The notes under the pieces are model-generated. The model was not told the origin of the DNA. It searched no databases and saw only the letters and a program-made list of their open reading frames with translations. A stretch of DNA of 64,000 bases from Vibrio maritimus (GTDB lineage Bacteria; Pseudomonadota; Gammaproteobacteria; Enterobacterales; Vibrionaceae). The stretch covers positions 248,001 to 312,000 of the forward strand of contig JYJJ01000079.1 of assembly GCA_003263775.1 (NCBI GenBank), read 5' to 3'. Shown here in pieces: positions 25,579 to 34,406 of the stretch. Made by a program: the position numbers and the translations under genes. How positions within the stretch are numbered: position 1 is the stretch's first letter; every line of letters begins with the position of its first letter.

Positions 25579-26747
25579 TTAGAAGAACACTGCTGCGCCT
25601 AAGAAGAAGTGAGTGCCTTTACCAGATTCAATTCCAGAGCCTTCCAATGCGCCAAACTCTAGCTTGTCATTGTAAGCTTCTAGATATACCTCACCCCAAG
25701 CAACTGGAGCAAAACCCGCACCTAGTGCAACCATGCTGAAGTCACTTACGTCAGGACCGCCTTGGTTGTTTTCTTCTGTGCCCATTTCATAGTTAGCATA
25801 GATGCGCCATTGATCGCTTAGGTACATGTTGCACCAATGCCAAAGCTATTACCGCTTACGTCGTAAGTTGCTAAAGCTGCACCGTCTTTTGAGTCGTAGT
25901 GCTCATAACGAGCTGAAATTGATAACCCGCCATCCATAAAGTGTTGCTCTGCGGCAATAGAGTATTGAGAGAACTCTGCATTTGTCAGTACGAACTGCTC
26001 TCCAAATATGTTTTCTAGCGTACCAGCAATATCATCTGAGCGGTTGTAAGCTGCAGCAATATAAGTACCAGTCGCTTCAAACGTATATGCAATAGCGGCA
26101 GCGAAACCATTGTCGATGGTTGTTTCACCAAGGAGTACTTCACCATAAGTACCACCGTTACCGAAAGCGATACCTTCCACTTCACGCTTTGCTTGATATT
26201 GCAGGCCGACATAAAGGTTATCAAAATCATTCTGCCAAACGACTGCATTGATCGCACGGCGTGAACCAAGTTCATCCGAGAAGCTTTGGTTAAAGCCACC
26301 AGCCCAGATTGAGTAGAAACCTTTGTCTGTTTTCATGTATGGGCTGGTTTGGCGACCGATGGTTACTGAACCGAAATCATCATGACCAAACCCAATGTAT
26401 GTCTCTCTAGCCGTGAAAGGTTCATTGACTTTCATTGTGGTCTCAGAAGTCGACGATGTTTGGAAGTTAACGTCCCATGCAACACGGCCTAGGCCGTAAA
26501 CTTTGCCTTGTTGGTGTTTAATGTCGAATCCGAAATAGGAGCCCGGATCTTCAATTAAGATGTTTTCGCTGTCAAAAGCCATGCCACCAAAAGAATCTTC
26601 ATCATACCCATAAGATGCCATATGCGCCCCCAAAATGCCGCTCATTTCTACTGACGTGCCATCAGTGTTATATAGTTCAATTGCAGCAACTTGCGATGCA
26701 GCAAACACACTCACTGCCAAAGTAGAAAGTTTGAATAGACTTTTCAT
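25579..26747 (-). CDS. General-porin-type outer membrane protein (frameshifted)
   Basis: A Gram-negative trimeric porin: signal peptide MKSLFKLSTLAVSVFAASQVAA, then ELYNTDGTSVEMSGILGAHM, SYFGFDIKHQQGKVYGLGRVAWDVNF, and ETYIGFGHDDFGSVTIGRQTSPYM, a typical porin motif. The closing C-terminal strand FFLGAAVFF ends in phenylalanine as BamA substrates do. The frame changes near 25827-25831; one added base joins ...SFGIGAT to MYLSDQWRIYANYE. The restored length is about 389 residues. A LacI regulator is encoded downstream, so a carbohydrate substrate is conceivable. Confidence 0.85.
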
Positions 26748-27094
26748 ATGTATTCCTTTTTATATTTATTCCGTTTTTCGGATATAAGAACCCCCTTCAA
26801 AAATATTTAAATTTTCGAATACCACTATTGGGGGACATTATTGGAGAGTGGGTTATATTCGCGTTGGGGAATATTCCGCAGCTCTTAATAAATCTGTTTG
26901 TTGATATTAGTGTAAGGTATTTTATTCAAACATGTGTTTAATCTTGGTCACATTTATCAAAGTAGTGAATGTTGAACTATTCGCAATTCTAATGCTTTGG
27001 GCGGTGTAATCCATGTGTTACTGATGGGTGTTGCGATAATGTTAAGTCAGTTTGAGTTAGTGTAAAAGCTCTGAGGTTTTTAATAAGTGATTTA
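26748..27094. other. Intergenic region upstream of the porin
   Basis: About 347 AT-rich bases between the porin start and the XRE gene end. It must hold the porin promoter. No copy of the TTAAAGCGCTTTAA palindrome is seen here and no gene. Confidence 0.4.
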
Positions 27095-27490
27095 TTAGTT
27101 AGTGATGCTAGCCAGTAGTCTTTTCATACCATGCGCATCTAAATGCCCATCACTCTTCTTGGTGGCACGCAAGTATTGATAAGCGATGATGAGCTTTCGG
27201 TGGGTGAGGGTGTCACTGTCGGCGAGCTTACTACCGAGAACCGCTTCATGAGCCATCTGATAGGCGGGCATATCAACCACTTCTGCTTGACGATATAAAT
27301 AGCCGCAACCTGTCGCTAACCACTCAAGGGAACAGTTGGCTTTCATAGCGATTTGGTTGGCTTTTGCTAAGCTTGGTTCACTGCCTTTAAGATATTTGCG
27401 TACAAGTGCTTCAGAGAGTTCAACACGACGAGCGAAGCCACTGACGCTTTCTTGTCCAATCAATTCTTTAAGTCTTTCAGCAAAGCTCAC
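27095..27490 (-). CDS. XRE-family helix-turn-helix regulator
   Basis: A 131-residue protein starting at a GTG (27490) with GGAG upstream. The N-terminal helix-turn-helix MSFAERLKELIGQESVSGFARRVELSEALVRKYLKGSEPSLAKANQIAMKANCSLEWLATGCGYLY is of the lambda-repressor/Cro type, and such heads are common in phage-derived regulators. The C-terminus is helical. It is divergent from the aldo/keto reductase gene, with starts about 96 bases apart, so it may regulate that gene. Confidence 0.8.
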   Translation of the reverse strand: MSFAERLKELIGQESVSGFARRVELSEALVRKYLKGSEPSLAKANQIAMKANCSLEWLATGCGYLYRQAEVVDMPAYQMAHEAVLGSKLADSDTLTHRKLIIAYQYLRATKKSDGHLDAHGMKRLLASITN

Positions 27491-27586
27491 AACTTCGTAC
27501 TCCAGTTCGTTTTTTCGAATTTTACCCGTTGTGAGCCTTGGGAAACAAGCTTAGGATGTGGACAGATTTAAATAAGGAGATAACCC

Positions 27587-28495
27587 ATGGTTTCTAAAGT
27601 AACGATGGCGCCAAATGGGCCGGAATTTTCCGAGCTGGTTCAGGGGTATTGGCGTTTGGCTGATTGGGGAATGACACCGCAAGAGCGTTTGACTTTCCTA
27701 AAGCAGCATATCGAGCTGGGTGTGACGACGGTTGATCACGCCGATATTTATGGCAACTATGAGTGTGAGACACTGTTTGGTGAAGCGCTAGCATTGGACC
27801 CATCTGTCCGTGAGCAGATCCAAATCGTTTCAAAATGCGATATCAAGCTGTGTAGCGATAAGTTTTCCGATCGTAAGATCAATCACTACGACACCAGCGC
27901 GAAGCACATTTATGAGTCTGTAGACAACTCTCTACAAAGATTGGGTGTGAACGAGCTAGATGTTCTGCTTATCCACCGTCCTGATGTTCTGATGGACGCG
28001 GATGAAATTGCTGACGCGTTTAATGAGCTTTATAAAATCGGTAAAGTGAAACATTTTGGTGTGTCTAACTTTACACCTCGTCAATATGAGTTATTGCAAT
28101 CGCGATTGAGTAAATCACTGGTGACTAACCAAGTTGAGATCAACCCGCTTAACTTTGAGGTCGCTCACGATGGTACTCTAGATCAACTGCAGCAACTGCG
28201 TGTGAAGCCAATGGCGTGGTCTACGCTTGCTGGTGGTGAGATCTTTAATGGTCAGTCTGAACAAGCTCAGCGCGTTCGCAACGAACTTGAAGCGATTCGA
28301 GCAGAAGTCGGCGCGACCAGCATAGACCAAGTGATTTACGCTTGGGTTATGCGTCTGCCTTCGAATCCATTGCCTATTATTGGGTCTGGTAAAATTGACC
28401 GCGTGAAAGCGGCTATTTCTGCGTTAGACATTGAGTTGACGCGAGAGCAGTGGTATCGCGTTTGGGTAGCATCTAAAGGTCATGGTGTGCCATAG
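27587..28495 (+). CDS. Aldo/keto reductase (YdhF-like)
   Basis: A 302-residue NADPH-dependent oxidoreductase with TIM-barrel AKR signatures: VTTVDHADIYGNYECETLFGEAL (catalytic Asp and Tyr), QIVSKCDIK (catalytic Lys), LQRLGVNELDVLLIHRPD (catalytic His), GKVKHFGVSNFTPRQYELL, TNQVEINPL, and PIIGSGKIDRVKAAI near the C-terminus. AAGGAG lies upstream of the ATG. The order and the HRPD motif match the YdhF subgroup, whose physiological substrate is not settled. Confidence 0.93.
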   Translation: MVSKVTMAPNGPEFSELVQGYWRLADWGMTPQERLTFLKQHIELGVTTVDHADIYGNYECETLFGEALALDPSVREQIQIVSKCDIKLCSDKFSDRKINHYDTSAKHIYESVDNSLQRLGVNELDVLLIHRPDVLMDADEIADAFNELYKIGKVKHFGVSNFTPRQYELLQSRLSKSLVTNQVEINPLNFEVAHDGTLDQLQQLRVKPMAWSTLAGGEIFNGQSEQAQRVRNELEAIRAEVGATSIDQVIYAWVMRLPSNPLPIIGSGKIDRVKAAISALDIELTREQWYRVWVASKGHGVP

Positions 28496-28521
28496 AGAGC
28501 ACCATGATACTTTGAACCAAG

Positions 28522-28558
28522 AAACGCCATAAAATTGAAAGATTTTGTGGCGTTTTTC
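28522..28558. terminator. Rho-independent terminator
   Basis: AAACGCCATAAAAT and ATTTTGTGGCGTTT pair with one mismatch around a six-base loop, followed by a T-run. Confidence 0.85.
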
Positions 28559-28655
28559 TTTTGTGAGTAGTTTTCATAGTATGATGACGTAGGTTTGGAC
28601 TCATTGTTTGATACAAAGTTGGACAATACTGGTGTTTTCTTTACTTGATGAAAAA

Positions 28656-28670
28656 TGTTATAACATAACA
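28656..28670. promoter_or_regulatory. Zur box
   Basis: TGTTATAACATAACA has perfect six-base inverted arms (TGTTAT / ATAACA) three bases apart, matching the gammaproteobacterial Zur core. It ends 25 bases before the M23 endopeptidase ATG, so zinc-bound Zur would block its promoter. Confidence 0.75.
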
Positions 28671-28695
28671 ATTGTTTATTTTTCGATTCACCACT

Positions 28696-29979
28696 ATGAA
28701 GCTTCTTCGTCCTGCCTTGATGACTACCGCTGTCATCGCTCTCTCTACTGCTTCTTTAATTAGCTTTTTTCCCGAACCGACACCGGAACCTATTAAAATA
28801 AAGGTGACCCCTTATAAAGGTGAGGCTGTTTCAAGTTCTGCTTCAAATCTAGAGCAGCCAAAAGACCATTCACCCCGAGTTCACTACTTTGTTAAAGTTG
28901 GGGATACCTTAAGTACCATTTTCTCATCATGGAACCTAGGCTATTCGACGCTTCAGCATGTCCTAGAGGCTGATTTAAACGTACTTAAACTAGACACAAT
29001 AAAACCCGGTGATCATCTTGAGTTGGTCATCGACCCAGAATCAAAGCAATTGCAGTCGATGATCTTCCACGAGAGTTTGGTCGAGCGCGCTATCTATACA
29101 AAAGAGTCGGATGGCTCGTTTGAGTATAGTTTTGAAGAAGAAAAGGGGGAGTGGAAGGAAACGCTATATTCAGGCGCGGTTCACGGCAGTTTTTCAACCT
29201 CCGCGCATCGAGCTGGTCTTTCAACAAGACAGATTGCCAACATTACACAAGTGCTAAGGGATAAAGTAAATTTTGCCAGAGAGCTGCGCGCTGGAGACCG
29301 TTTCGAGATCTTGGTAAATCATCAATACTTGGGTAATCACCCAACTGGTAACGCTGAAGTTCAGGGTATCTCAATTACGCTTGGTAATCGAGAGGTCGCG
29401 GCATTCTTGGCTGAGGATGGTCGCTTCTATGACCGTGAAGGAAATAGTCTAGAGCAAGCTTTTGACCGCTTCCCTATAGATAAAGTCTATCGCCGAGTAA
29501 CCTCGCACTTTAACCCTAAACGCAAGCATCCAGTAACGGGACGCATTTCTCCGCATAACGGCACCGATTTCGCAACTCCAGTAGGCGCCCCAGTTTATTC
29601 AACTGGTGATGGTAAGGTGACGGCTATCCGCAACCACCCTTACGCTGGTAAGTATTTGGTCATTGAGCACAATAATGTGTATACAACACGCTACTTACAT
29701 TTGTCGAAGTTTTTGGTGAGGCAAGGGCAACAAGTGAAACGTGGCCAAAAGATTGCGCTATCGGGAGCAACAGGTCGACTGACGGGACCACATCTCCACT
29801 TTGAAGTTCTGGTACGAAACCGCGCAGTAAACCCTCTAACGGCAGACCTTCCTTTGGCGACATCTATTCCAAAAGAGGAAAAGAGCCAGTTCTTAGCGCG
29901 TATTTCAGATTTTGATCGTCGAGTTGCCAACAAACGCATGGCGAACCAAGAGTCGTCTTCAAAAGACACTGACGTTTAG
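28696..29979 (+). CDS. shyB: Zur-regulated murein DD-endopeptidase (ShyB/MepM-like, M23)
   Basis: A cell-wall hydrolase that cuts peptide cross-links so the sacculus can grow. An N-terminal hydrophobic signal or anchor (LMTTAVIALSTASLISFF) is followed by an OapA/LysM-like region (VHYFVKVGDTLSTIFSSWNLGYSTLQHVLEAD, residues 62-93). The C-terminal M23 domain has the zinc ligands His287 and Asp291 (HNGTDFATP), catalytic His335 (YLHLSK) and His366/His368 (GPHLHF). The ATG at 28696 is used; an upstream TTG would sit on the operator. A Zur box overlaps the promoter. In V. cholerae the paralogue ShyB is known to be Zur-repressed, which supports the name. Confidence 0.85.
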   Translation: MKLLRPALMTTAVIALSTASLISFFPEPTPEPIKIKVTPYKGEAVSSSASNLEQPKDHSPRVHYFVKVGDTLSTIFSSWNLGYSTLQHVLEADLNVLKLDTIKPGDHLELVIDPESKQLQSMIFHESLVERAIYTKESDGSFEYSFEEEKGEWKETLYSGAVHGSFSTSAHRAGLSTRQIANITQVLRDKVNFARELRAGDRFEILVNHQYLGNHPTGNAEVQGISITLGNREVAAFLAEDGRFYDREGNSLEQAFDRFPIDKVYRRVTSHFNPKRKHPVTGRISPHNGTDFATPVGAPVYSTGDGKVTAIRNHPYAGKYLVIEHNNVYTTRYLHLSKFLVRQGQQVKRGQKIALSGATGRLTGPHLHFEVLVRNRAVNPLTADLPLATSIPKEEKSQFLARISDFDRRVANKRMANQESSSKDTDV

Positions 29980-30118
29980 TATCTTTTAGGCATCCCATTA
30001 GCGCTTACTCTCAATAAGCAATAAAAGCTTAAGATTAAGCGCTTGAATCTCTTTCTAACCTGAAACAAGCTCGTTACTATAAATATTCTTAAAGTCGAGA
30101 TTGTCGATGGGAGACGCG

Positions 30119-30958
30119 ATGTTACTGAGCAATTTTCATATGCACTGTCATTATTGTGACGGAAAAGGATCTCCTCAGGAGATGTTTGATAAAGCAAGCA
30201 GTTTAGGCTTTACTTCGGTTGGTTTTAGTTCCCACGCACCGCTTCCTTTTGAAAATGACTTTTGTATGCAAGCCGACAAGCTTGAAGCCTATATTGCAGA
30301 CATCAATGCACTGAAAGGTCATGCTAAGACGCAAGTGTACCTTGGACTAGAGCTGGACTTCATTCCTGGAGTTACAGCGCCTAACCATCGTCGATGGGAA
30401 AAGGTCAAACTTGACTATAAAATTGGTTCAGTGCACACCTTAGAAGCACCGAATGACCAATATCCAATGCTAAGTGTCGATGGTCCCCATGAAGAGTTCT
30501 TAGTACTTCTCAACGAAGTTCATGCTGGTAGCGCTCGTTCGATGATCACAAATTACTATCAAAGAGTGACTGAACTCTGTGTACTTGGCGGGTTTGATAT
30601 CTTGGGGCATTTCGATCTAGTTAAAAAGCACAACAAAGCCTTGGCTTTTTTCGATGAATCAGCGGAATGGTACAAAGAGGTTGCGTTGAACGCATTGGAA
30701 GCGGTGGCGGAGGCTGGCGTAATACTCGAAGTTAATTACGGCGGTATGCTTAGAGGTGCAACTGATGATATCTATCCATCACCTTGGCTGTTGGCAGAAG
30801 CCAAGCAGCGTAGTATTCCGATCCAAATAAATGCCGATGCACACGCCCCTCATCATTTAGGCGTCCATCATGAGTATTGTAGAGAGTTGTTAAAACGTGT
30901 TGGTTATGACACTCAAAGAATCCTGTTGAACAATGCTTGGACTGATGTCCCACTTTAA
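30119..30958 (+). CDS. PHP-domain histidinol-phosphatase-like protein
   Basis: GGGAG lies just before the ATG at 30119. The 279-residue protein has PHP metal-binding motifs: FHMHCHYCDGKGSPQEMFDKA at the N-terminus, GFSSHAPLP, LGLELDFIPG, KIGSVH, DILGHFDLVKK and NADAHAPHHLG. These provide the three-metal site of the HisK-type monofunctional histidinol phosphatases. It may act in histidine synthesis or as a general phosphoesterase; the bifunctional HisB of gammaproteobacteria would make a second histidinol phosphatase redundant, so the true substrate is open. Confidence 0.82.
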   Translation: MLLSNFHMHCHYCDGKGSPQEMFDKASSLGFTSVGFSSHAPLPFENDFCMQADKLEAYIADINALKGHAKTQVYLGLELDFIPGVTAPNHRRWEKVKLDYKIGSVHTLEAPNDQYPMLSVDGPHEEFLVLLNEVHAGSARSMITNYYQRVTELCVLGGFDILGHFDLVKKHNKALAFFDESAEWYKEVALNALEAVAEAGVILEVNYGGMLRGATDDIYPSPWLLAEAKQRSIPIQINADAHAPHHLGVHHEYCRELLKRVGYDTQRILLNNAWTDVPL

Positions 30959-31100
30959 TACCTTAAAACCGTCGGTATTGGCATTGTTTGAAAAATAGAC
31001 AATAACTCTGCGTGAATATGCTATCTGGTTAACATAGTTTGTGGTGTGGTTGAATTACAATCGACCCCAAATCAACAGTTTGATTGTCAGGAGTGCCTTC

Positions 31101-31340
31101 ATGCAAAGGATTGAAAACTGTGTATGCAGTGTATGTTGTGCTGAAACGAAACACATTGTGGTGCTGGTTGAAAAACCGGCACTAGCGGAAGGCGAACATT
31201 CACAAGACAACAGCGCGTTTTTGGCCAACCTACTTAAAGGCTGGGTGTTTGGTGGATTAATGACTTCTACACATGCCTATTCATGTCACCGAGTCTGTGA
31301 AGTGTGCGGTACCAAGACCATTGAGGATTACGTAGAGTGA
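31101..31340 (+). CDS. Small cysteine-rich zinc-ribbon protein
   Basis: A 79-residue protein starting at an ATG with AGGAG nine bases upstream. Cysteine clusters at both ends (CVCSVCC near residues 7-13 and CHRVCEVCG near 62-70) could bind one zinc. Between them is a weakly hydrophobic segment (AFLANLLKGWVFGGLMT). Its stop overlaps the GTG start of the nitrilase-family gene by four bases, indicating translational coupling and a linked role. Family not recognised. Confidence 0.65.
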   Translation: MQRIENCVCSVCCAETKHIVVLVEKPALAEGEHSQDNSAFLANLLKGWVFGGLMTSTHAYSCHRVCEVCGTKTIEDYVE

Positions 31341-32116
31341 CATCACCGCTTACTATTGCTATAGCGCAAACGGACACCCTTGACCTCTGCATTCAAAACA
31401 ACGCCCTAAATCACATTGAACTTATCGAACAGGCCTCATCAGGGGGGGCTGATCTGGTGGTTTTTCCTGAATTATCGTTAACAGGTTATGTACTGCCAAA
31501 ACTCAGTGTGCTTGCGATGAATAAGAGGGATGCCACGCTTTGTGAACTTTCTGATGTGGCTCAAGCTCAGAATATTGATGTCATTGTAGGTTGCCCATTA
31601 GAGGTTAACGGCAATAAACCTGCCATTGGAGCGGTTCGTTTTTTTCGCTATGGTCAAATTGAGTTTTACTGTAAACAATATTTGCATCAGGGAGAAAGCG
31701 AGTGGTGTAGCCCTGGCAGTAAAAGCTTTGTGTTTGAGCTCAATGGATTGAAGCTAGCACTGGCGATATGTGCAGACTTTTGCGAGCCTCAACATGCTAT
31801 TGATTCCGCAAACCTTGGCGCAGACATATATTTGGTCAGTGCGCTTATTTCTTGTTCGGGTTATGACGCGGATGCTGGAATTCTATCGAGTATTGCTAAG
31901 CGGCATCATGTTCCCGTTGTGTTGTCTAATCATGTTGGTCAAACCGGTGGATGGGAATGTGCAGGAAAAAGTACAGTATGGGATGTAAATGGTAAGCAAG
32001 TCGCAATGGCAGAGTCTAACAATCAAGGATTATTAATTGTTCAGTTTGATGAGCAAACGGTCAATGTAGTAGATGTTGTGCGTGAAAATAGCGTGACATC
32101 GTTAGAGACTAGTTGA
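31337..32116 (+). CDS. Carbon-nitrogen hydrolase (nitrilase superfamily)
   Basis: A 259-residue amidase-type enzyme with the Glu-Lys-Cys triad: Glu45 in VVFPELSLTGY, Lys113 in FYCKQYLHQGE and Cys145 in LALAICADFCEP. It hydrolyses a carbon-nitrogen bond of an amide or carbamoyl substrate; the specific one is not evident. The GTG start overlaps the stop of the zinc-ribbon gene (GTGA). Confidence 0.88.
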   Translation: MTSPLTIAIAQTDTLDLCIQNNALNHIELIEQASSGGADLVVFPELSLTGYVLPKLSVLAMNKRDATLCELSDVAQAQNIDVIVGCPLEVNGNKPAIGAVRFFRYGQIEFYCKQYLHQGESEWCSPGSKSFVFELNGLKLALAICADFCEPQHAIDSANLGADIYLVSALISCSGYDADAGILSSIAKRHHVPVVLSNHVGQTGGWECAGKSTVWDVNGKQVAMAESNNQGLLIVQFDEQTVNVVDVVRENSVTSLETS

Positions 32117-32176
32117 GCAGGTGGGAGGTATTGACTACAATGAGCCACTTTTCACTAACTCATTCAGGTTATCACC

Positions 32177-32420
32177 ATGAGCGACAACGCAAAGCCAGAA
32201 TTACCAGATCATCTATCAGGCAACCCTCGTAGCCACATCACGTGGCTGAGTGTTTTGAACACCAAATTGCATTCGCCTAAATGGTAAAGAGCGCACAGAC
32301 GTTGAAGAATACTGCATCAGCGAAGGTTGGGTAAAAATCCCTTCTCCAAAAGCAAAAGACCGTTGGGGTCAACCTATGCTGATCAAACTTAAAGGTACAG
32401 TTGAAGCGTATTACGTTTAA
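32177..32420 (+). CDS. DUF3297 family protein (two frameshifts)
   Basis: Read with two single-base repairs, the product is about 81 residues. It starts MSDNAKPELPDHLSGNPRSPHHVAECFEHQ and continues through IRLNGKERTDVEEYCISEGWVKIPSPKAKDRWGQPMLIKLKGTVEAYYV, which matches the DUF3297 pattern from memory. The first repair is a C at about 32233 (CC to CCC), the second an A at about 32270 (GCATTC to GCAATTC). The unrepaired frame stops after 36 codons. Function unknown. A strong terminator follows. Confidence 0.75.
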
Positions 32421-32435
32421 TTGAAGCCTAAAAGA

Positions 32436-32472
32436 AAAGGCCAGTCACTTTATCAGTGACTGGCCTTTTTTA
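32436..32472. terminator. Bidirectional rho-independent terminator
   Basis: AAAGGCCAGTCACT / AGTGACTGGCCTTT with a five-base loop and A/T tracts, between convergent genes. Confidence 0.95.
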
Positions 32473-32509
32473 TAGCGCTTGCTTTAGATTGCTTGTTCCA
32501 AACGAAGCG

Positions 32510-34074
32510 TTATTTCATTTGCTCAACTTGTTTCTGAAGTTGATCAAGCTGTTGCATTTTGCCTTTTAGACCCAGTGACTGGTAATCAATTGCTGCTGGG
32601 TTCATCATCTGACCTTGCTGCATTGGGTAGTCTGGCAATGTCTTGAAGAAGTCGCCTAGTACGTCTTGAATCGGGACGAATAGCCACATGTTGTCAGCCA
32701 TCCAGCGTAGGTACATGCCCGACTCGTGTGGTGCTTTCTCAAATGGGTCTGCACGTAGGTGAATAATCTGTGGCCAGTTTGGCGAGAAACGGATAGCGTT
32801 CGAGATATCACCCTCAAGAACAGCAAAGTTTAGCTTCCAATCATTCCAACGAACAGCGTTTAGCTCACCATTTGCGGTGAAGTAAAGCAACGAATCACGT
32901 GGTGCCTCGTCGGTTTTACCTTCAAAGAATGGTTTAAAGTTGTAACCGTCGATGTGAACACGCCAGTCTTTGCCATTTGCTTTGTAGCCTTTGGCAAGTT
33001 GCTCTTTCACGTCAGGAACGCCTGCAGCATCAAGAAGCGTTGGTAGCCAGTCTTGATGAGCCATCATTTCATTGATCTTAGTCCCAGGTTCAATGACGCC
33101 AGGCCAGCGAACAAGTTGAGGAACACGCATACCGCCTTCCCATGTTGTCCCTTTCTCGCCGTGGAAAGGTGTTGCACCACCGTCAGGCCATGTCACCGTT
33201 TCCGCACCATTGTCTGTTGAGTAGATAACAATGGTATTGTCAGCGATCTTTAACTCATCGAGTTTGTCTAGCAAGATACCAACATGGTCATCGTGCTCTA
33301 ACATACCGTCAGCGTAGATAGATACTCCAGACTTACCTCGATACTTCTCTTGTAGCGCGTCCAAACGTGCATACGTGTTGTGTTGTGCCAGATAAAGAAA
33401 GGTTTGTCGGCTTTTACTGCTTTTTCCATGAAAGCCAACGATGTCTCAAGGAACTCCTCGTCCGCGTGCTCCATACGTTTACGAGTCATTGGACCGGTAT
33501 CTTCAATCTTGCCATCTGCGTACGACTTGATTACACCACGTGGACCGTAGTTCTTACGGAACTCTGGGTCTTTCGGGTAGTAGTAAGTCTCTGGCTCTTC
33601 TTCAGCGTTTAGGTGGTAAAGGTTACCAAAGAACTCGTCGAAACCGTGTTTTGTAGGTAGGTGTTGATCTTGGTCACCCAGGTGGTTTTTACCAAACTGA
33701 GCCGTCATGTAGCCTTGATCTTTCAACAAGTCTGCAATGGTAGGAGCCCAGTCTGGAATGCCGTGCGTCGAACCTGGCATACCGATGGTAAGAAGACCTG
33801 TACGGAAAGGCTCTTGACCCGTAATAAATGCGGCACGACCAGCAGTACATGATTGCTGACCATAGTGATCGGTAAACAAGGCACCTTCATTAGCAATACG
33901 GTCGATGTTTGGGGTTTCATAACCCATCATGCCCTGGTTGTATGCACTAATGTTCCAGTAACCAACATCATCACCAAAAATCGCTAGGATATTTGGTTGA
34001 TCTGCTGCGACTGCTGCGGAAGATGTAGCAACAAGGCCTACGCCCATTGCAATCTTACTTAAGTGGTTCGCCAT
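32510..34074 (-). CDS. Arylsulfatase, copy 1 (frameshifted)
   Basis: A periplasmic sulfatase of about 521 residues: signal peptide MANHLSKIAMGVGLVATSSAAVAA, metal-binding FGDDVGYWNISAY, and the formylglycine motif SCTAGRAAFITG with Cys76 to be converted by a maturase. AQFGKNHLGDQD, YSTDNG and TPFHGEKGTTWEGGMRVP complete the pattern. The start at 34074 has GGAG six bases upstream; the ATG at 34086 is part of that site. The frame breaks near 33353-33355, where CGCTACAA should probably read CGCCTACAA, giving HVWTRLQEKYRGKSG. A paralogue lies divergent next door. It would release sulfate from organic sulfate esters such as algal polysaccharide fragments. Confidence 0.92.
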
Positions 34075-34406
34075 TCGAGACTCCATCGTCTTTTAACTTA
34101 TTGGATTTCAACGAGACACCCAAAGGTATCCGGATGCCTGGCACTTTAGGCGAGTTGCAGTTGGAAGTCCTCTTATAGAGACTATAAATAAAAGTTATAA
34201 TGCATAGTTAAATAACTGATATTAAGTGTTTTTTTATTGCAATTGGAGTTCAAGAAGCTTACCGAATGGTGTGTGATTATTGCCTAATAATTTAGCTTTA
34301 TAAACTGATGACATTTTCAAGAAAAGTCGTTGCGTTAGTGGTAGTTATGCATGTTAGCGACTATATGTTAATGGGCAGGATGCAACCAACTAACGTAGAG
34401 GTTTAC
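34075..34406. other. Shared promoter region of the two sulfatase genes
   Basis: About 330 AT-rich bases between divergent paralogues. No operator is recognisable. The extended plus-strand frame from 34308 lacks a ribosome-binding site and I do not accept it as coding. Confidence 0.4.
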
